The translations under genes and the position numbers were made by a program. This document shows, piece by piece, positions 1 through 11,267 of a DNA stretch of 64,000 bases; within the stretch, counting starts at the first letter, position 1, and every line of letters begins with the position of its first letter. The DNA is taken from NCBI GenBank assembly GCA_031841125.1, contig CM063106.1:68560101-68624100 (forward strand), read 5' to 3'. This DNA comes from Acanthococcus lagerstroemiae (lineage: Eukaryota > Arthropoda > Insecta > Hemiptera > Eriococcidae). The notes beneath the pieces are model-generated. The model made no database searches and was not told where the DNA came from. It saw nothing but the letters and a program-made list of their open reading frames with translations.

Positions 1-617
1 CGATGCCCTAGTTATCGGAATAGAGTTATAGTGACTTATGAATCCAATTAGTCTCCTTTACCTTTTGAACACTTCGTCAAATCGACACGGAATAAAAAAG
101 TATCTTCAAGTAAAATCTAGTTTCTTTCCAAATGAAAATATTTTCTCATTCTCAGAAAGAAAGTTGAGAAATTCTACCGATGGGCCCAAAATTTGATGTA
201 ATGCCGGTAATCAAAGGAAACATTTCCAGTTCTTAGAAATTTAATAAAGTTTGCCTATTTCTGGTATAGTGTGAAAAGAAGAGGAATTTCAGCCTTTTCC
301 TTGCTGTCCAGTCAACACGAGTTCTTTGACTGTGTTAAGATGAATTCAGTTTAATGTGGCAACATTAATTTCATTTTTATTAAAAAATTTGAGTCTTAGT
401 GACCCGAATTAGAGCCGGATCAGAAATTGGATGCAATAATTTGAAACCAGCGAGCATGAAAACCAGTTGTTCTGCCGTTTTTTCGATGGTTTAGCCAAGT
501 CAGTTAAACCTTCTGAAACATTGTTTTTGGTCTTCTATGCGGCGAAAGCCCAACGAGTTTCGATTTTTAGGTGAACGATGTATAGCCTTCTTTCTCGTAG
601 CCTTATAAGTTTATAAT
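1..617. other. AT-rich DNA, nothing recognised
   Basis: No ORF of useful length, no recognisable repeat and no RNA gene were seen. The stretch ends at the TSD-like sequence before the element at 618. Confidence 0.5.
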
Positions 618-680
618 CAGGGCCCGAATTTCTTGGCGCAAGAACTCAGAAAAAGGCCGCGTTGATGTCTCTTACAAGAC

Positions 681-770
681 CTAAAGATGATGGGGCATAT
701 GGCGGTGCACGCACGCCGGATTGGTCCTGGGACACCGCTCCCCCTAACTGGAGTTACTCGATTGGGCCTA
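681..770 (-). mobile_element. 3'-end remnant of R1-like LINE
   Basis: The segment around catatggcggtgcacgcac matches the 3' end of the R1-like LINE at 38990-39860 and the remnant at 16924. All three are on the minus strand and end near a shared CGCCATAYG terminus. That is the pattern expected of 5'-truncated non-LTR retrotransposon copies. No coding sequence remains. Confidence 0.5.
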
Positions 771-1295
771 GAAGAAGTCCCTACAGAAGTGAAATAGTCT
801 CAAAAAAAGTAAGGTAGTCGCGAAAAGTCCCTATAAAACGATGGCTTCATGGGTATCAAATTAAAGGTTTTGGTAAACTGAACCTAATTTTTATATTTTT
901 ATTCCTCCCTGACTACATACAACGCAACAATTTTGAGTTAAAATACTTTATTGAAACAAATAATATCTAAGTTTGTTACGATTTTTCATTTTTTGTTTCA
1001 AGTGAAATAAATTTTTTTTAATGTTTTAATTTTTTTCTTAAAAAATTGAAAATTGACAAAATAGTTTCGAAAATTGAATTTCTACCCCAAGTAGTCTCAC
1101 TAAGTCCCTAAAAACATCAATTTTAAGCAAAAATGTTATTTCAAAGGGAAAATAGTTCAAAAAAGGGCGTATCAAAGTTAGCTCATTGGTTACAAAATTT
1201 CCCCTGATTCGTCCAGAAAACCTCAGTTCGCATTTGGTCACTGAAGAGTCGCTTTCTAGCGGCCTAATGAAATGCGGCGCGCTGATTGGTGTATT

Positions 1296-1459
1296 TGGAC
1301 GAAAAGATGATCAGTGACAAAAATGTTCGGCAAAAAAACAAGTTGGGCTATATGAAAGGAAACGATAAGGGCTAATAAAAAACAATATTGAAGATGCTAG
1401 AGCTCATTTTACTTGTACATGTTTTTGTGGTAAAAATACCCTGATCATCTTTTCGTCCA
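1296..1459. repeat. Fold-back element with 19-bp perfect arms
   Basis: TGGACGAAAAGATGATCAG at 1296-1314 is exactly inverted at 1441-1459. The inner flanks (tgacaaaaatg and its approximate complement) extend the arms imperfectly. The 164-bp unit could fold into a stem-loop. It carries no ORF and lies inside the hAT-like element. Confidence 0.65.
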
Positions 1460-1566
1460 CGACACTAGCGCTTCTACAGGAGTGTCCAAACGCCAATAGA
1501 TCGAACAGGTTAGGCTAGGAAAAAAAAAGGAAAAAAAAAGGTTTCTGCTTAAAAATCCGGGCCCTG

Positions 1567-1904
1567 TTTACTATATGAAAGCGTACTATTGTTTTTAAAA
1601 TTCCAAAATGTAACTTCCTCCCCCCCCCCGCCCATGAACCATAGGTATTCTAATTATTTTTAGTTATATGCTGCTAGTCAAAAGCTTTGTTGAGGACTTA
1701 GAAATTGTACCGGCGAAATTGTAAAATTATCATTGGGTCATTGCGCAATTCGGATTTTGGAGAACCGAATTTGGGTCGAATAAAAATGAAATATTTGAAC
1801 TGTACTATTAAAAGAAACTCCAGTTTCGACTTCCCCCGTTAATTCAATTTTGTTCGCTTGATTTCCTTCACCTCCTGCGTGGCTTAGGAGGTAGGAAAGG
1901 GGGA
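1567..1904. other. Spacer, nothing recognised
   Basis: AT-rich sequence with a C-run near 1618-1630. No gene or repeat family was recognised. Confidence 0.5.
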
Positions 1905-2117
1905 GGTCTGATTGGCCGAGTGGACAGTGCGTTGGTCTCGGATTCCGGATATCCCGGGTTCGAGCCCGCGTAGCAACTTGCCAGATTTCGACCTAGGCTA
2001 GGTTTTCGGCCAGAAGGGAAGAGGGCTAAGACAGTCCTAACAGCCTCCCTGACGTCTTTGAAGTAATGCTCGAAAGGGCGGATTCTAGGGCTCGGGTTGA
2101 GGGTGAATTAGGAAAAG
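1905..2117 (+). mobile_element. tRNA-derived SINE, family A
   Basis: The head holds an RNA polymerase III A box (TGGCCGAGTGG) and, about 40 bp later, a B box (GGTTCGAGCCC). A conserved body follows (TTTCGACCTAGGC, AAGAGGGCTAAGACAG, AATGCTCGAAAGGGCGG, GGGCTCGGGTTGAG). It does not close into a tRNA cloverleaf, so it is a SINE and not a tRNA gene. Other copies lie at 12784, 33552-33876 (minus), 34499 (fragment) and 51047. The tail runs into purine-rich simple sequence. Confidence 0.85.
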
Positions 2118-2717
2118 AAGAGGAAGAAGGAAAGGAAAAAGAGGAATTCGAGTTTTTCTCAGAGACTTGTATTTTGTACGACATAAGATGTTTCATCGTG
2201 AAAATTTGATTTTGACCCCTATAATAAAACCGAATGTTAAATATAATAGAATTCACGAAATTTGTATGACCGAAGAAATCCATGTTTCGATCTTTCGTGC
2301 AACTTTCCAAGTCAAGTTAATTTTACCCAATTTCAGGGTGAAATTTTGATTTTTCGGGGTTGAATATCGATTGCATATTCAAAATACGGACCTCCCTCCC
2401 CCCAAGAAAAAAAACAATTTTAATGCTTGCAATGTTTTCGAAATTTATGTCAAGCCAATAATGCCCGTTTGAAATATGAAATTTTGATTTTGAAGTTCAG
2501 ATCTGGACTTATGAAAAATCTGATGAGAATTTGATATATCAGCAACCAAAAGAATGTAGAATTTCGATTGTTTGTTCGCTATCTTCCTGTTCGAAATTCG
2601 AAGTTAATCGTACTTTTGAGCCACGCCATTCCTATTCAGGGGAGAGGAAATCTGTTTACCCAGAAAGAAATTGCGCCTTGCTACTTGAGGATCCTTTTAA
2701 GTCTTACGACAGATGCG
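2118..2717. other. Spacer with purine-rich tract
   Basis: An A/G-only tract (about 2109-2145) follows the SINE tail. The rest is AT-rich with no recognised gene. Confidence 0.5.
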
Positions 2718-2883
2718 CATAGGCGCAAATAGGGGGTGGCTGGGGGGCTTAGCCCCTCCAAACTTCTAAATAGTTCCCCCAACACTGAAAAATTACCAAA
2801 GAAAATAATGCGGAGGGGGGTGATGTTGCTTCATAATAAGGGGGCTTAAGCCCCCTTAGTTCTGAGCCCTATTTGCGCTTCTG
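2718..2883. mobile_element. hAT MITE, 166 bp, TSD CAGATGCG
   Basis: The left terminus CATAGGCGCAAATAGGG and the inverted right terminus CAGAAGCGCAAATAGGG form near-identical inverted repeats. The octamer CAGATGCG occurs exactly at 2710-2717 and again at 2884-2891. An 8-bp duplication plus CA-type ends is the hAT signature. A degenerate relative of its left half is at 46122. Confidence 0.85.
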
Positions 2884-4001
2884 CAGATGCGCTCAAAAAC
2901 TAGAAGACACCTATTCCTACGACTTCTGTGTATTGTATTTTGAGCTATTTTGACCTGGACCTTTCTTCCTAGGTAGCCTCATTTTTAACTTGTAGTCGAA
3001 CAGAAATCAAAATAAACTCTATGTTACAAGTAGCTACTCAAGATCTGTCGACCTTATTTAGTTTTTCTCCTTTACCCAAATGAGTGAAAACGTTCACATT
3101 ACTGTCTTTTCCAAAATCTTTGAAAAATCACTTATGTGGTGTTCAAGAAGTGGACTTGGGGAGACAAGAAACGTTCCAAACATGGAAAGTGTATCCAAGA
3201 TGGTTACGAAAAAAGTATGAAGAAACATTCTTCTCGAGAACTCGGTCTGGAAATATTTTTGTTCACAAAGATCTTACGACCATGTCAATTTCTTTTTCCT
3301 TGTATTTGCTTTGAGTACAGGTGGTTCTATAAAAAGCGTACAGCTTATTCTTTAGACATGTAAATAGATGTATAACTTTATGTCAGTCCGAATCATCCTG
3401 TTTGTTTTATTAATGCCCCTCTTGCTCTTTGAAGAGCCCATTGATAGAAAATAAGCATGTTTTGTCAATTTCCTGTAACATATTTTGAATTATTCAACTT
3501 GTAAACATTAATACGGATTTAAGTGATCTCGATAGCAAAAGTTTGCCAATGTATCAATAGAATATCTTTTTTTTTCTTCTTTTTGTTGCAGGTAAGATGT
3601 CAATGATCATAAACCGTTGCTCGTTATGATTTGAAAACATGATGTTTGGTATTGAAAAGCCTAGAACATCGGATAATGCGTGAGTCAACACCCCTTAATT
3701 TGTTGAATATTTTGCTACGTCAGATATTGGCAGTTTGTTATTCAGAGCTTTCTGAGAATTGGGATTTGGTAACCTGTCAGACAAGAGGAATGTTGAATTC
3801 GCTACGAATTTACGAGTATATTTTTCCCTTGTGGAAGGGATCCATTTCCAGTATCCTCTTTAATTTGTTGGCACACTTCTATTAAAAGTCTGTAACAACC
3901 CAATCCGGTGCCCTTTTTAATTTATTCTGTATTAACTCGAACACAAAGAAAGGGGAATGTCTTTTTTTGCCCTCTTTAATTCGCCTCTGAATGAATTTTA
4001 G
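2884..4001. other. Non-coding spacer with a ratchet-type splice motif
   Basis: No ORF here resembles a protein family. The only notable site is the abutting 3'/5' splice-site motif at 3591/3592, listed separately. Confidence 0.45.
3561..3597 (+). promoter_or_regulatory. Candidate recursive splice site (ratchet point)
   Basis: A pyrimidine tract at 3566-3588 runs into GCAG ending at 3591 and is followed with zero exon by GTAAGA from 3592. An acceptor joined directly to a donor is the form of zero-nucleotide-exon recursive splice sites in long insect introns. No exon is visible on either side. The splice-site match is seen directly. Use as a ratchet point is inferred. Confidence 0.45.
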
Positions 4002-4399
4002 CAGAGACGTACTGATAGGGGGAGCAGAGGGGCAACTTACCCTCCCCCCTCCCGGTAGGAATTTTTCACTCAGTAGTTGGGAAAATTCACCATTTTAGTC
4101 AGGCAAGTTGGGAAAATCTAACAAGTTGAAAGGTTTTTGTTTTTTTTTTTCTTTCTTGCTTTGATACATGGGAATTGAGTTGGAAAACCGAACAAGGCAA
4201 AAGGTTTTTGTTTTTTTGCTTTGATACTTGGGAATTTTGAGTTGAGTCAGTTGAAAAAATCCAATAGGTCAAAACGTTTTTTTTTCTTTTTTCTTTTTTT
4301 TTCTTACTTTGAACTTGGGAATTCTGAGTTGAGTCAGTTGGGACTTTCAAAATCCACCCCCCCCCCCACCCACAGAAAAAACTCTTCGGCACGTCCCTG
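4002..4399. mobile_element. hAT MITE, CAGRGACGTACYGA family, TSD AATTTTAG
   Basis: The ends are CAGAGACGTACTGATAGGGG and, inverted, CAGGGACGTGCCGAAGAG. The octamer AATTTTAG is present exactly at 3994-4001 and 4400-4407. The interior repeats a cttgggaattttgagttgagtcagttgg module two or three times between T-rich tracts. Relatives are at 18570, 41094 and 48875. No coding capacity. Confidence 0.9.
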
Positions 4400-5398
4400 A
4401 ATTTTAGTCTGTATGAATTCTGATTTCCAGTGCTGCACTAGGTCTCAAGTTTTCACGAAGTCGAGCCTTCGGTTTTATATTCATCATTTTACTATCTTTA
4501 TGACGTATTGACTTGATCACCATGTTAACTATATGAATACGTAATTGATAGAACATTCGAATTTAAATTTGTGGAGACGCTTTCATTCCACGCTGTAAAA
4601 TCTTGTTCCCTGATGTGTATCCACGTTTGCGCAAAAAGAAAGAAAAAATAGTAATCGTTTTTGCTAGACAGGTGTCGTACAGCCGAAGACAAATGTTATA
4701 TTTCGAGGTCAAAACATCGAGTCTCTTTGGATGACGACATATTGATTTTTTAATACAACCCATTTCAGGGTTACGTGTTTGTTGGAAGAAAGAAATTTGT
4801 TCTGTGTTCACATAATGCACCGCTGCCAGTTAAGTGGTTTCAAAATTTTTTCTGAAATGAACTCACAGAATTTAGCGGAAATTTCGAGGGAATTACCTTG
4901 TGGAGGACATCGTGATTTCTGAATACGAGCCAAGAACGTACAAATGAATCTGTCTTTAGTGTGGCTTAAGTGTCGGAATTGTCGCAAATCGGTGGTAACC
5001 AGCATGAATGGGGCTCTTGGTAGAACTTTACTTGTTTTGTATACCTCCGTGGTGGATATCTGCCCTCACTCAGAGAAAAGTTAATGGAAACGGGGCGGTT
5101 TGATCTGTGTTCTGGCAAAATAATCTAAAACTTATTACGGTGCCCACTAACCAAGCTGCCAAGGAGTCAAACTAGTCAAAAATTTAAAAAAGTTCAATTC
5201 GTATCAAATGTTTATCCTTGAAAACAGAAAATTCAAGAAGACTTTTTGGAGTCTCAATTCTGCCTTCCAGATGTGACTTTGGGCTGTATCTGAAAATGAC
5301 CTGCCTCGTAGAAAGCGATGGTCAAGCCAAGCTAGCTTATAATTATAATTCCAGTGTACGTAGATAACCTGCCTATTGCTTATCCCCTTAGCTGACAG
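4400..5398. other. AT-rich spacer, nothing recognised
   Basis: Short ORFs on both strands have no recognisable domains and no supporting context. No repeat family was recognised. Confidence 0.45.
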
Positions 5399-5772
5399 TG
5401 ACGGATATATCCGTCAAATTTTTTTGTCTCTGAAAGTGCATGATGACGGATATTTCCGCAAATGTTTTAAAAGGCGAGTACGAATATCGAAATGACAGAG
5501 ATATCTTGCGTGACTTTCAGACATGATGTCCGAAGTGTATCACTTGCTGTAGAGTTGATAAATAGTTTTGACAATTTTTTTGTGTTTTTTGCGAACAAGA
5601 TAACGACGTTGATGTTATTTTAGTTTGTAAGTGTTTGTTGCGTCCATTTTTTATTTATTTGAATCCTGTGTGTTCTTCCATTTGCAAAAAAAGTACGAAA
5701 AAAATTCCATAATTTTTGACATTTTTCATCATCAATGTACATGATTGATAAATCCGTCATTTTGCACTTTCA
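5399..5772. repeat. Inverted-repeat element beside an 18-bp palindrome
   Basis: TGACGGATATATCCGTCA at 5399-5416 is a perfect palindrome. TGAAAGTGCATGATGACGGA at 5431-5450 is inverted at 5753-5772 with 18 of 20 positions matching. The nested TGACGGA motifs suggest the ends of a small DNA transposon. No clean target duplication was found, so the class is open. Confidence 0.5.
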
Positions 5773-6717
5773 AGTCAGTTTTGGTCAACAACTTTCAAAT
5801 TGATTTTGTATGGTTAGGGAAGTTGTAGAGAAGTGTGATGCCCGCAGGGGGGGGGGTTCTTATCACGTATAGAATGATAATAATCAGTTTTAAAAAGTAG
5901 GAATTTTTTGAGCGTTTTAGCGAAAAGTAATAACAATTAGGTAAGCGCTGATATGAACATTCTGATCCCTTTGCTGGAACACATCTGTTCATAGAATCCT
6001 GTATCTCGTTAGAGATCTGGAGAATATGTTCTCACAAGTAAGCTGTGAAATAATGAGTTCCATGTGTACTTAATGACTTTACGCATTATAAAATTTGGTA
6101 TCAGTTAACCCAGAAACAATTCTGTGCTTAGACTTGCTTAATAAATTGGTCTTCGTACTTCATTATACTTGAGGCATAATACTCGAACTATCAAGCTAAC
6201 CTCCGAAGAAGTTGTAAAAATAATATACAGCAACTTCAGATCGGTTGTATGCAATTTTTGCTGTGCTAAATGAGTGCCGCGTGTTTAGGAACCCCTGCAC
6301 CCTGTGAGACACTAACTACCTGTACAGGTGATGTCACACGTAGCAGGTTACGTTAATGCCGTTGCTCCGTTGTACATGTTTGTAGGCCGTCTTGGTGTTT
6401 TTGTCGTGGTGAATGCAAGTAAATGCATATTAGGATAGGCCATGAACAGGGTCACTGACAAGTCTAATGCACTTTCCTCCTCCGCCACTTCGGCGTAATT
6501 ACATCGATACCATCTTTTTCCTCGACTCCTCAGTACCTATACTCGAAACGAGGAGGGAAAAAAATTCCATGTGTCATAATTCCTTCTTTTCTCGCGTCAA
6601 TACCTTATGGACGTGTTAATACGCTCCGTCTCTATTTACATTTCACAATTTTCGTGTTTCTTTTTGTTTTTTTTCTAGCCTCCTTTTTTTTCCTCTATCT
6701 TCGTTCTTCTACTGCTT

Positions 6718-6749
<32 letters not shown>

Positions 6750-7099
6750 ATTTCAAACCGCCGTTGACGAGAACCAGTTTGTGGACAGCGGTAATTCTAT
6801 ATCCGTAGTTAAAGAACCAACCGCCGTAGTATTGCAACCGCGACTTTCAGGTTGTCTGTGGACTGGTGGAATTCGAAAATTTTGAATCTCCGTTGTTCCT
6901 GAGGGTATTTCATGGTTCTGTTATGATGCGGGCGAGGGGCGAGGGGCCGGGCTAATTAAAGCTTTGAAGTTATCATTTTCTTGTAGTAACCTTGACTAGG
7001 AAGTCCCGTTTCCCGCTCGGCTCTAGGTGCTTTGTTGTCTGGTAGTATCAGTTAGTTTTCTTGCCTGTATGTCCGCCTATTTCTGACTGACTGAATGAT
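5773..7099. other. AT-rich spacer with poly-T
   Basis: Contains a T-homopolymer at about 6722-6750 and a G-run at about 5847-5856. No gene was recognised. Confidence 0.45.
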
Positions 7100-7265
7100 T
7101 GATATCTGTTTGTTTCTCTGTCTGTCTGCCTGCCTGTCTATTAAATCGTGTGTCTGTTGGCCCGGCTGTGTATTTGTTTGTCGGTCTGTTTGACCGATTG
7201 ACTTATCTAGGATATTGGAGTTTATTCTCGTTCCGTTTGCAGCATCGGAGGAAGAGCAGATCTTA
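7100..7265 (+). repeat. Segmental duplication, copy 1
   Basis: This 166-bp block, from tgatatctgttt to gcagatctta, recurs at 8154-8319 with only scattered differences. It includes a TCTG/CCTG-rich stretch and a unique-looking half (gaccgattgacttatctagg). The two copies are direct and 1,054 bp apart. Confidence 0.85.
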
Positions 7266-7414
7266 TTTTGAAAGGTCAGCGATTACGACTTATCCAGGAA
7301 TTGGAAATCTGTTTAAGTGTGGCCAGTTGCTCCCTCGATCGATATTGTAACCCTGATAATACTTGGTGAAATAAGAGAGATATGAAGAAGATAGCCGGTT
7401 CAATATACGAATAG

Positions 7415-7645
7415 GACTGACAGATGGCAGATGGATAGATAGACAGATGGACGGACAGGTGAATGGATGGATGAATGGGTGGATGGACGAATGAATGAAC
7501 GGACGAACGAACGGATGAATGGATGGCTGGATAAACCAATTGGCAAATGATTGGATAAGTTAACTGACGGATAGATTTTACGGACGTATTGATGGATTGA
7601 TTCCTTTATTGACAGATAGACAGTGATGAATGGATGGTTAGTTGA
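7415..7645. repeat. GATG/GACG tetranucleotide-rich tract
   Basis: Interrupted GATG, GACG and GAATG units dominate this stretch. The apparent long minus-strand ORFs here (serine/histidine/proline-rich) are simple products of the tetranucleotide repeat. Confidence 0.8.
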
Positions 7646-8153
7646 TTGAGTGGACAGTTGACAGTATGGCAGGCTTCTCGGACCGAGACTGGTGGTAAGC
7701 TTTGAAAAATAACAAGTGATCTGGTGAATCTCTAAAGAAGACATTTCTCGGGCCTCTATGCGTGACATCGGCATTAAAGCATCAAGATTCTAAATGGCCT
7801 TTGTCTTTCACAGATTTTCAGGCATTCCCGTTCGGCAACACTGCCATTCAGGCCATGTGCCTCTTTTGAAACCTGCGTTCATTCTCTGCATTTTGTTGAT
7901 CATTGTGGAGATAAACTTGAAATGAATTGCTCATGAAAGCCAAGAGTTGCGTAGCTACTATTATCATCTAACCTCGATAGACTGATAGCTGATTTACAAA
8001 AAATCAACTAAAAATTTGAAACATTTTAATTGAAGGATTTTCTTGTTGGTTTTCTTTTTCTTCTCTCAAAGAAGAGGACTGGTCAAGGGGTCCCTTTTGA
8101 TACGAACTGAGTCGCCAACACTGCAGAGAAAGAAAAGATGATGGGCAGACTTC

Positions 8154-8319
8154 TGATATCTGTTTTTCTGTCTGTCTGCCTGTCTATATATTAAATCGTG
8201 TGTCTATTGATCCGGCTGTGTATTTGTTTGTCTGTCTGTTTGTTTGACCGATTGACTTATCTAGGATATTGGAGTTTATTCTCATTCCGTTTGCAGCAGC
8301 GGAGGAAGGGCAGATCTTA
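8154..8319 (+). repeat. Segmental duplication, copy 2
   Basis: Direct repeat of 7100-7265 with the same length. The flanks differ completely on both sides, so the duplicated unit has sharp edges. Confidence 0.85.
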
Positions 8320-10300
8320 GTACCTGGTTGGAGCCGGGAAAAATTATTAGCCCGTTCCAATTCAAGGATATAGGCTGGAACCAAGCGGTGATGCTGGCCA
8401 GTCTATAGCGATCCTGCACAAGAAGTGAAGAATAACCCCAAAAAAATGAAAACATCGAGTAAAATGTAATAAGAAATTCCTGTCAGGATGCGTATTCTTC
8501 CCCTCGTTTCTGTCGGATTGTTGAGTTTCTATTTTTACATTTATAATATTTCAGCGATTCCTGATTTCTTGTTCATTGGTACTTTGTTGGTTAGTTCTGA
8601 ACAGAGACCCGGAGCCGTGAGCCGACTTTTTCAGTTGGTGAGTCGATTGTTACGAATCTTGGCTTTCTTTCTGTTTGTCTCAAATTGTGCAGAATTGCAG
8701 GTTTCTTTCAGGAGTCGAGGGATAAACTTTATTAGTTTATGAGGGTGAAAATTTGGGGGGTTCAGATACTTTGTTTTGTGGCAGGTAAAAGCGCGAGAAC
8801 TGTTGTCCGACTAGATTAAGCTCGTGTGATTGCACCGATTCCTCTCCTCTTTCCCTCGTCACTCCGCGTGCCCGTTAAAATCTGCATGTGGAATGAAGAC
8901 GTCACATTTTCCCATTTCCTTTCCCTCTTACCGCCTGTTTTCTTTATCGTTTGGTTATTCTCTGTGTAATCCGCACGGAATGTTTTTGGAGATACCTTTT
9001 TCATACGTGGATGCTATTCAGCATAAGGGAACCAACCAACATTTGTAAAAAAAAAAAAGAGTTATTAATATCGTTGGAAAGAGCGTAAAAAGTATAATTT
9101 TTCAAATTTGGGCCACCGATTCAAAAATGGTATTCACGCTGAAAAAAGCTTCTCAGTAAACGCTATGTTATACAGTTTCTACAGGCTCTTGAACTTTGAA
9201 TCACGTGTTCTCAAAAAGCGGATTTTGCTAGTTCGTTCCCTTTTGCTGAATAACGTCCACTTATCCTCGGCGCCGTTTGCACGAGAGAAAATTGTTTTTC
9301 TTTTTCGCTTCTTTGAACTGGTTTTTTCTTGGTGATATTGTTTCAACCTTTTTTTCTCTTTTTTGAAATTTGCTTTATTACTTTGAACTGCCATCTTTCC
9401 GGGTCTGCGACTCTTCCGCTCCCGGAATTCGTGTTGTGTTACAGTTTTTCTTTGTTTTTGGAGCTAATTTATGTCCGCCGCCCGCCATGTGATTTTTACT
9501 TCGCGGTATGTTTTCGTTCTTGTTTTATTATTTTGAATAAATGTTTGTGATGTCTAATTAAGATTCGTATTCGCGAGAGGGGGGCATGGGTAACTTGCAG
9601 AAGAATGTGAGTGTTTTTCGTTCCGGAACTTTAAACGACTTAACATGTGATCTGGGTAATTCCCTTCCTTTTCCTGGCAATACCGCACCACGCCTGAGAG
9701 GTCTCGTATGAGCTAGTCGGGATACTTCTTCAGGCTTTCTGGGCTTTTCTTAGTCGGCCGCTTACGCCGATTTTCTGATCTGAGCACGTCCTCCGGTCGT
9801 AAGGCAGGAAGGTGCGACCGGAGACAAATGTCGGCATTTCTTTGTGAACACCCCTGTCCCTGGGTCGTTCATGAAAAAATGCCCAAGTTTAAAATGACAG
9901 AAAGGCAGGAAAAATGAAAAAGGTAGGAAATCGGGAAGACAGACCTTCAAATTCAAGAAATAAAAATTATTTTCTCTCCATTGCCAGCCGTAAACTTGTT
10001 CCGGGGGAGGTGGAGAACACAAAAAATTGAACACGAAAAATATCGCCGAAAATTTTAGTTGGCAAGTAAAAAGAAAAAGCTCTTTATCTTCTCAGTTTTT
10101 TTGAATGGACGCCAGAATTTCCCGTTTCCTGACTTTTCTGACCTTCTAGTGAATGATGACTAAAATATCCCAAAATTTTCCATGACCAGTAAAAAGAAAA
10201 CCAAAGATCACCGTTTATTTAATTTTCTCGACTGAATTTCAGAATTTGTTGATTTCTAGGTAAATTCCACGAATCGGGGTGTCACTCTCCTCACGACAAC
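8320..10300. other. Spacer, nothing recognised
   Basis: Several short ORFs but no domains. A small perfect stem (CTCCGGTCG at 9791-9799 against 9815-9823) and two loosely similar AT-rich blocks near 10035-10240 are the only structure noted. Confidence 0.4.
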
Positions 10301-10391
10301 TCTGATTGACTGTATTCCTGTCTGCCTGTTTGTCTGTGTGTCTATCTTTCTTTCTTCCTCTCTTTCTTTCTGTCTGTTCTCTTCTTCTTTT

Positions 10392-10423
<32 letters not shown>

Positions 10424-10425
10424 TC
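10300..10425. repeat. Pyrimidine microsatellite and poly-T
   Basis: CTGT/CTTT units pass into an uninterrupted T-run and then GTGTGTGTG. Confidence 0.8.
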
Positions 10426-10454
10426 ATCTGTTAGTTTGCCAAAATTCCTGTTTG

Positions 10455-10770
10455 CAGGGTGTCTAGAAGGTCAGGAAGTCGAGGAAACATCTAGAAATTT
10501 CGAGGAATTTATTGAAAGGTACGGAAAAAATTAGTAAATTACCATCCAGTGGAGGATTCTGTAGGAAACCCCATTTTATGAATAAATGGGTATCATGAAA
10601 TAATATTGTATAGTCCTAATGAATTTATGCAGGAAACCTTTTCCTCCCTCTCTTCACAACTCACTTCGCACAACATAACAGTCTTATGTCGAAGTAGTAG
10701 ATTCTTCAAGTACAAAAAAAGGATAGGACAAAGTCAGAGAAAAAACTTAGAACAGTTTTTAGACACCCTG
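10455..10770. mobile_element. CAGGGTGTC-type MITE, TSD GTTTG
   Basis: It begins CAGGGTGTCTAGAAGG and ends TTTTTAGACACCCTG, so the terminal ten bases are perfect inverted repeats. GTTTG flanks it at 10450-10454 and 10771-10775, a 5-bp target duplication. The same termini and a 5-bp duplication occur at 27669 and 41208. No transposase is encoded. Confidence 0.8.
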
Positions 10771-10775
10771 GTTTG

Positions 10776-11259
10776 TCTGTCTATTATTTGTCGACTTTTT
10801 TGGCTCGCTAATCAGCTAGTTTATTGACTAACCGTTTTTCTGTTTGACTAATCTTGCTGGTGACAGATCCGCTTGGGTGATTTTTTGTATTCCAGTAGGT
10901 AACCCTATCGGCGTATGTGTTTCCAGTTTCAATGTATAGGAATCATTAAATTATTTTCACATTGTTCACATTTTTTGAATTTTCTCAGATATTTTTCCCC
11001 TGTATTACTTTTTAACAAAATAAGAGAAAATACGTACAGTTCAGTCGCTTTTTCCTGTCTAAAACATGTAAAAATCCTGGTTTCCTAAGTCGCCCCCCGT
11101 CAAAGAAATTATTGAGACCCCGTCCTTTAATCTTTCCCTAGTCACCTATTTTTCGTGGCATTGTCCTTTCCAATTTCCCTCTGGGGAGGGACAGTTATCT
11201 CTATCGCTCTGTGCGTGCATCAACCGTTGATATTTACTCGTTGATACTCCTGAGATTGC
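10776..11259. other. Spacer, nothing recognised
   Basis: AT-rich, no recognised gene or repeat. Confidence 0.45.
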
Positions 11260-11267
11260 GTCAGGAC

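Larger units (their letters stand above)
618..1566. mobile_element. Non-autonomous hAT-like DNA transposon
   Basis: The left end reads CAGGGCCCGAATTTCTT and the right end, read on the other strand, is CAGGGCCCGGATTTTTAAG, giving terminal inverted repeats of the CAGRG type used by hAT elements. The flanking octamers are tttataat and tttactat (6 of 8 identical), compatible with an aged 8-bp target duplication. There is no transposase ORF, so it would need an enzyme supplied elsewhere. It encloses a LINE 3'-end remnant and a fold-back. The hAT assignment is an inference from termini only. Confidence 0.55.

Noticed and set aside
1905..1985. tRNA gene
   Set aside because: A and B boxes are present, but the ends do not pair as an acceptor stem and the same unit recurs with a 200-bp body and target duplications, so it is a SINE head. 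The same applies at 31841, 43680 and 51610.
7430..7640. CRISPR array
   Set aside because: Irregular tetranucleotide repeat without constant repeats and unique spacers, in a eukaryotic context.
7276..7774. Minus-strand ORFs of 87 and 124 codons, rich in Ser/His/Pro
   Set aside because: They translate the GATG tetranucleotide tract; composition explains the open frame.
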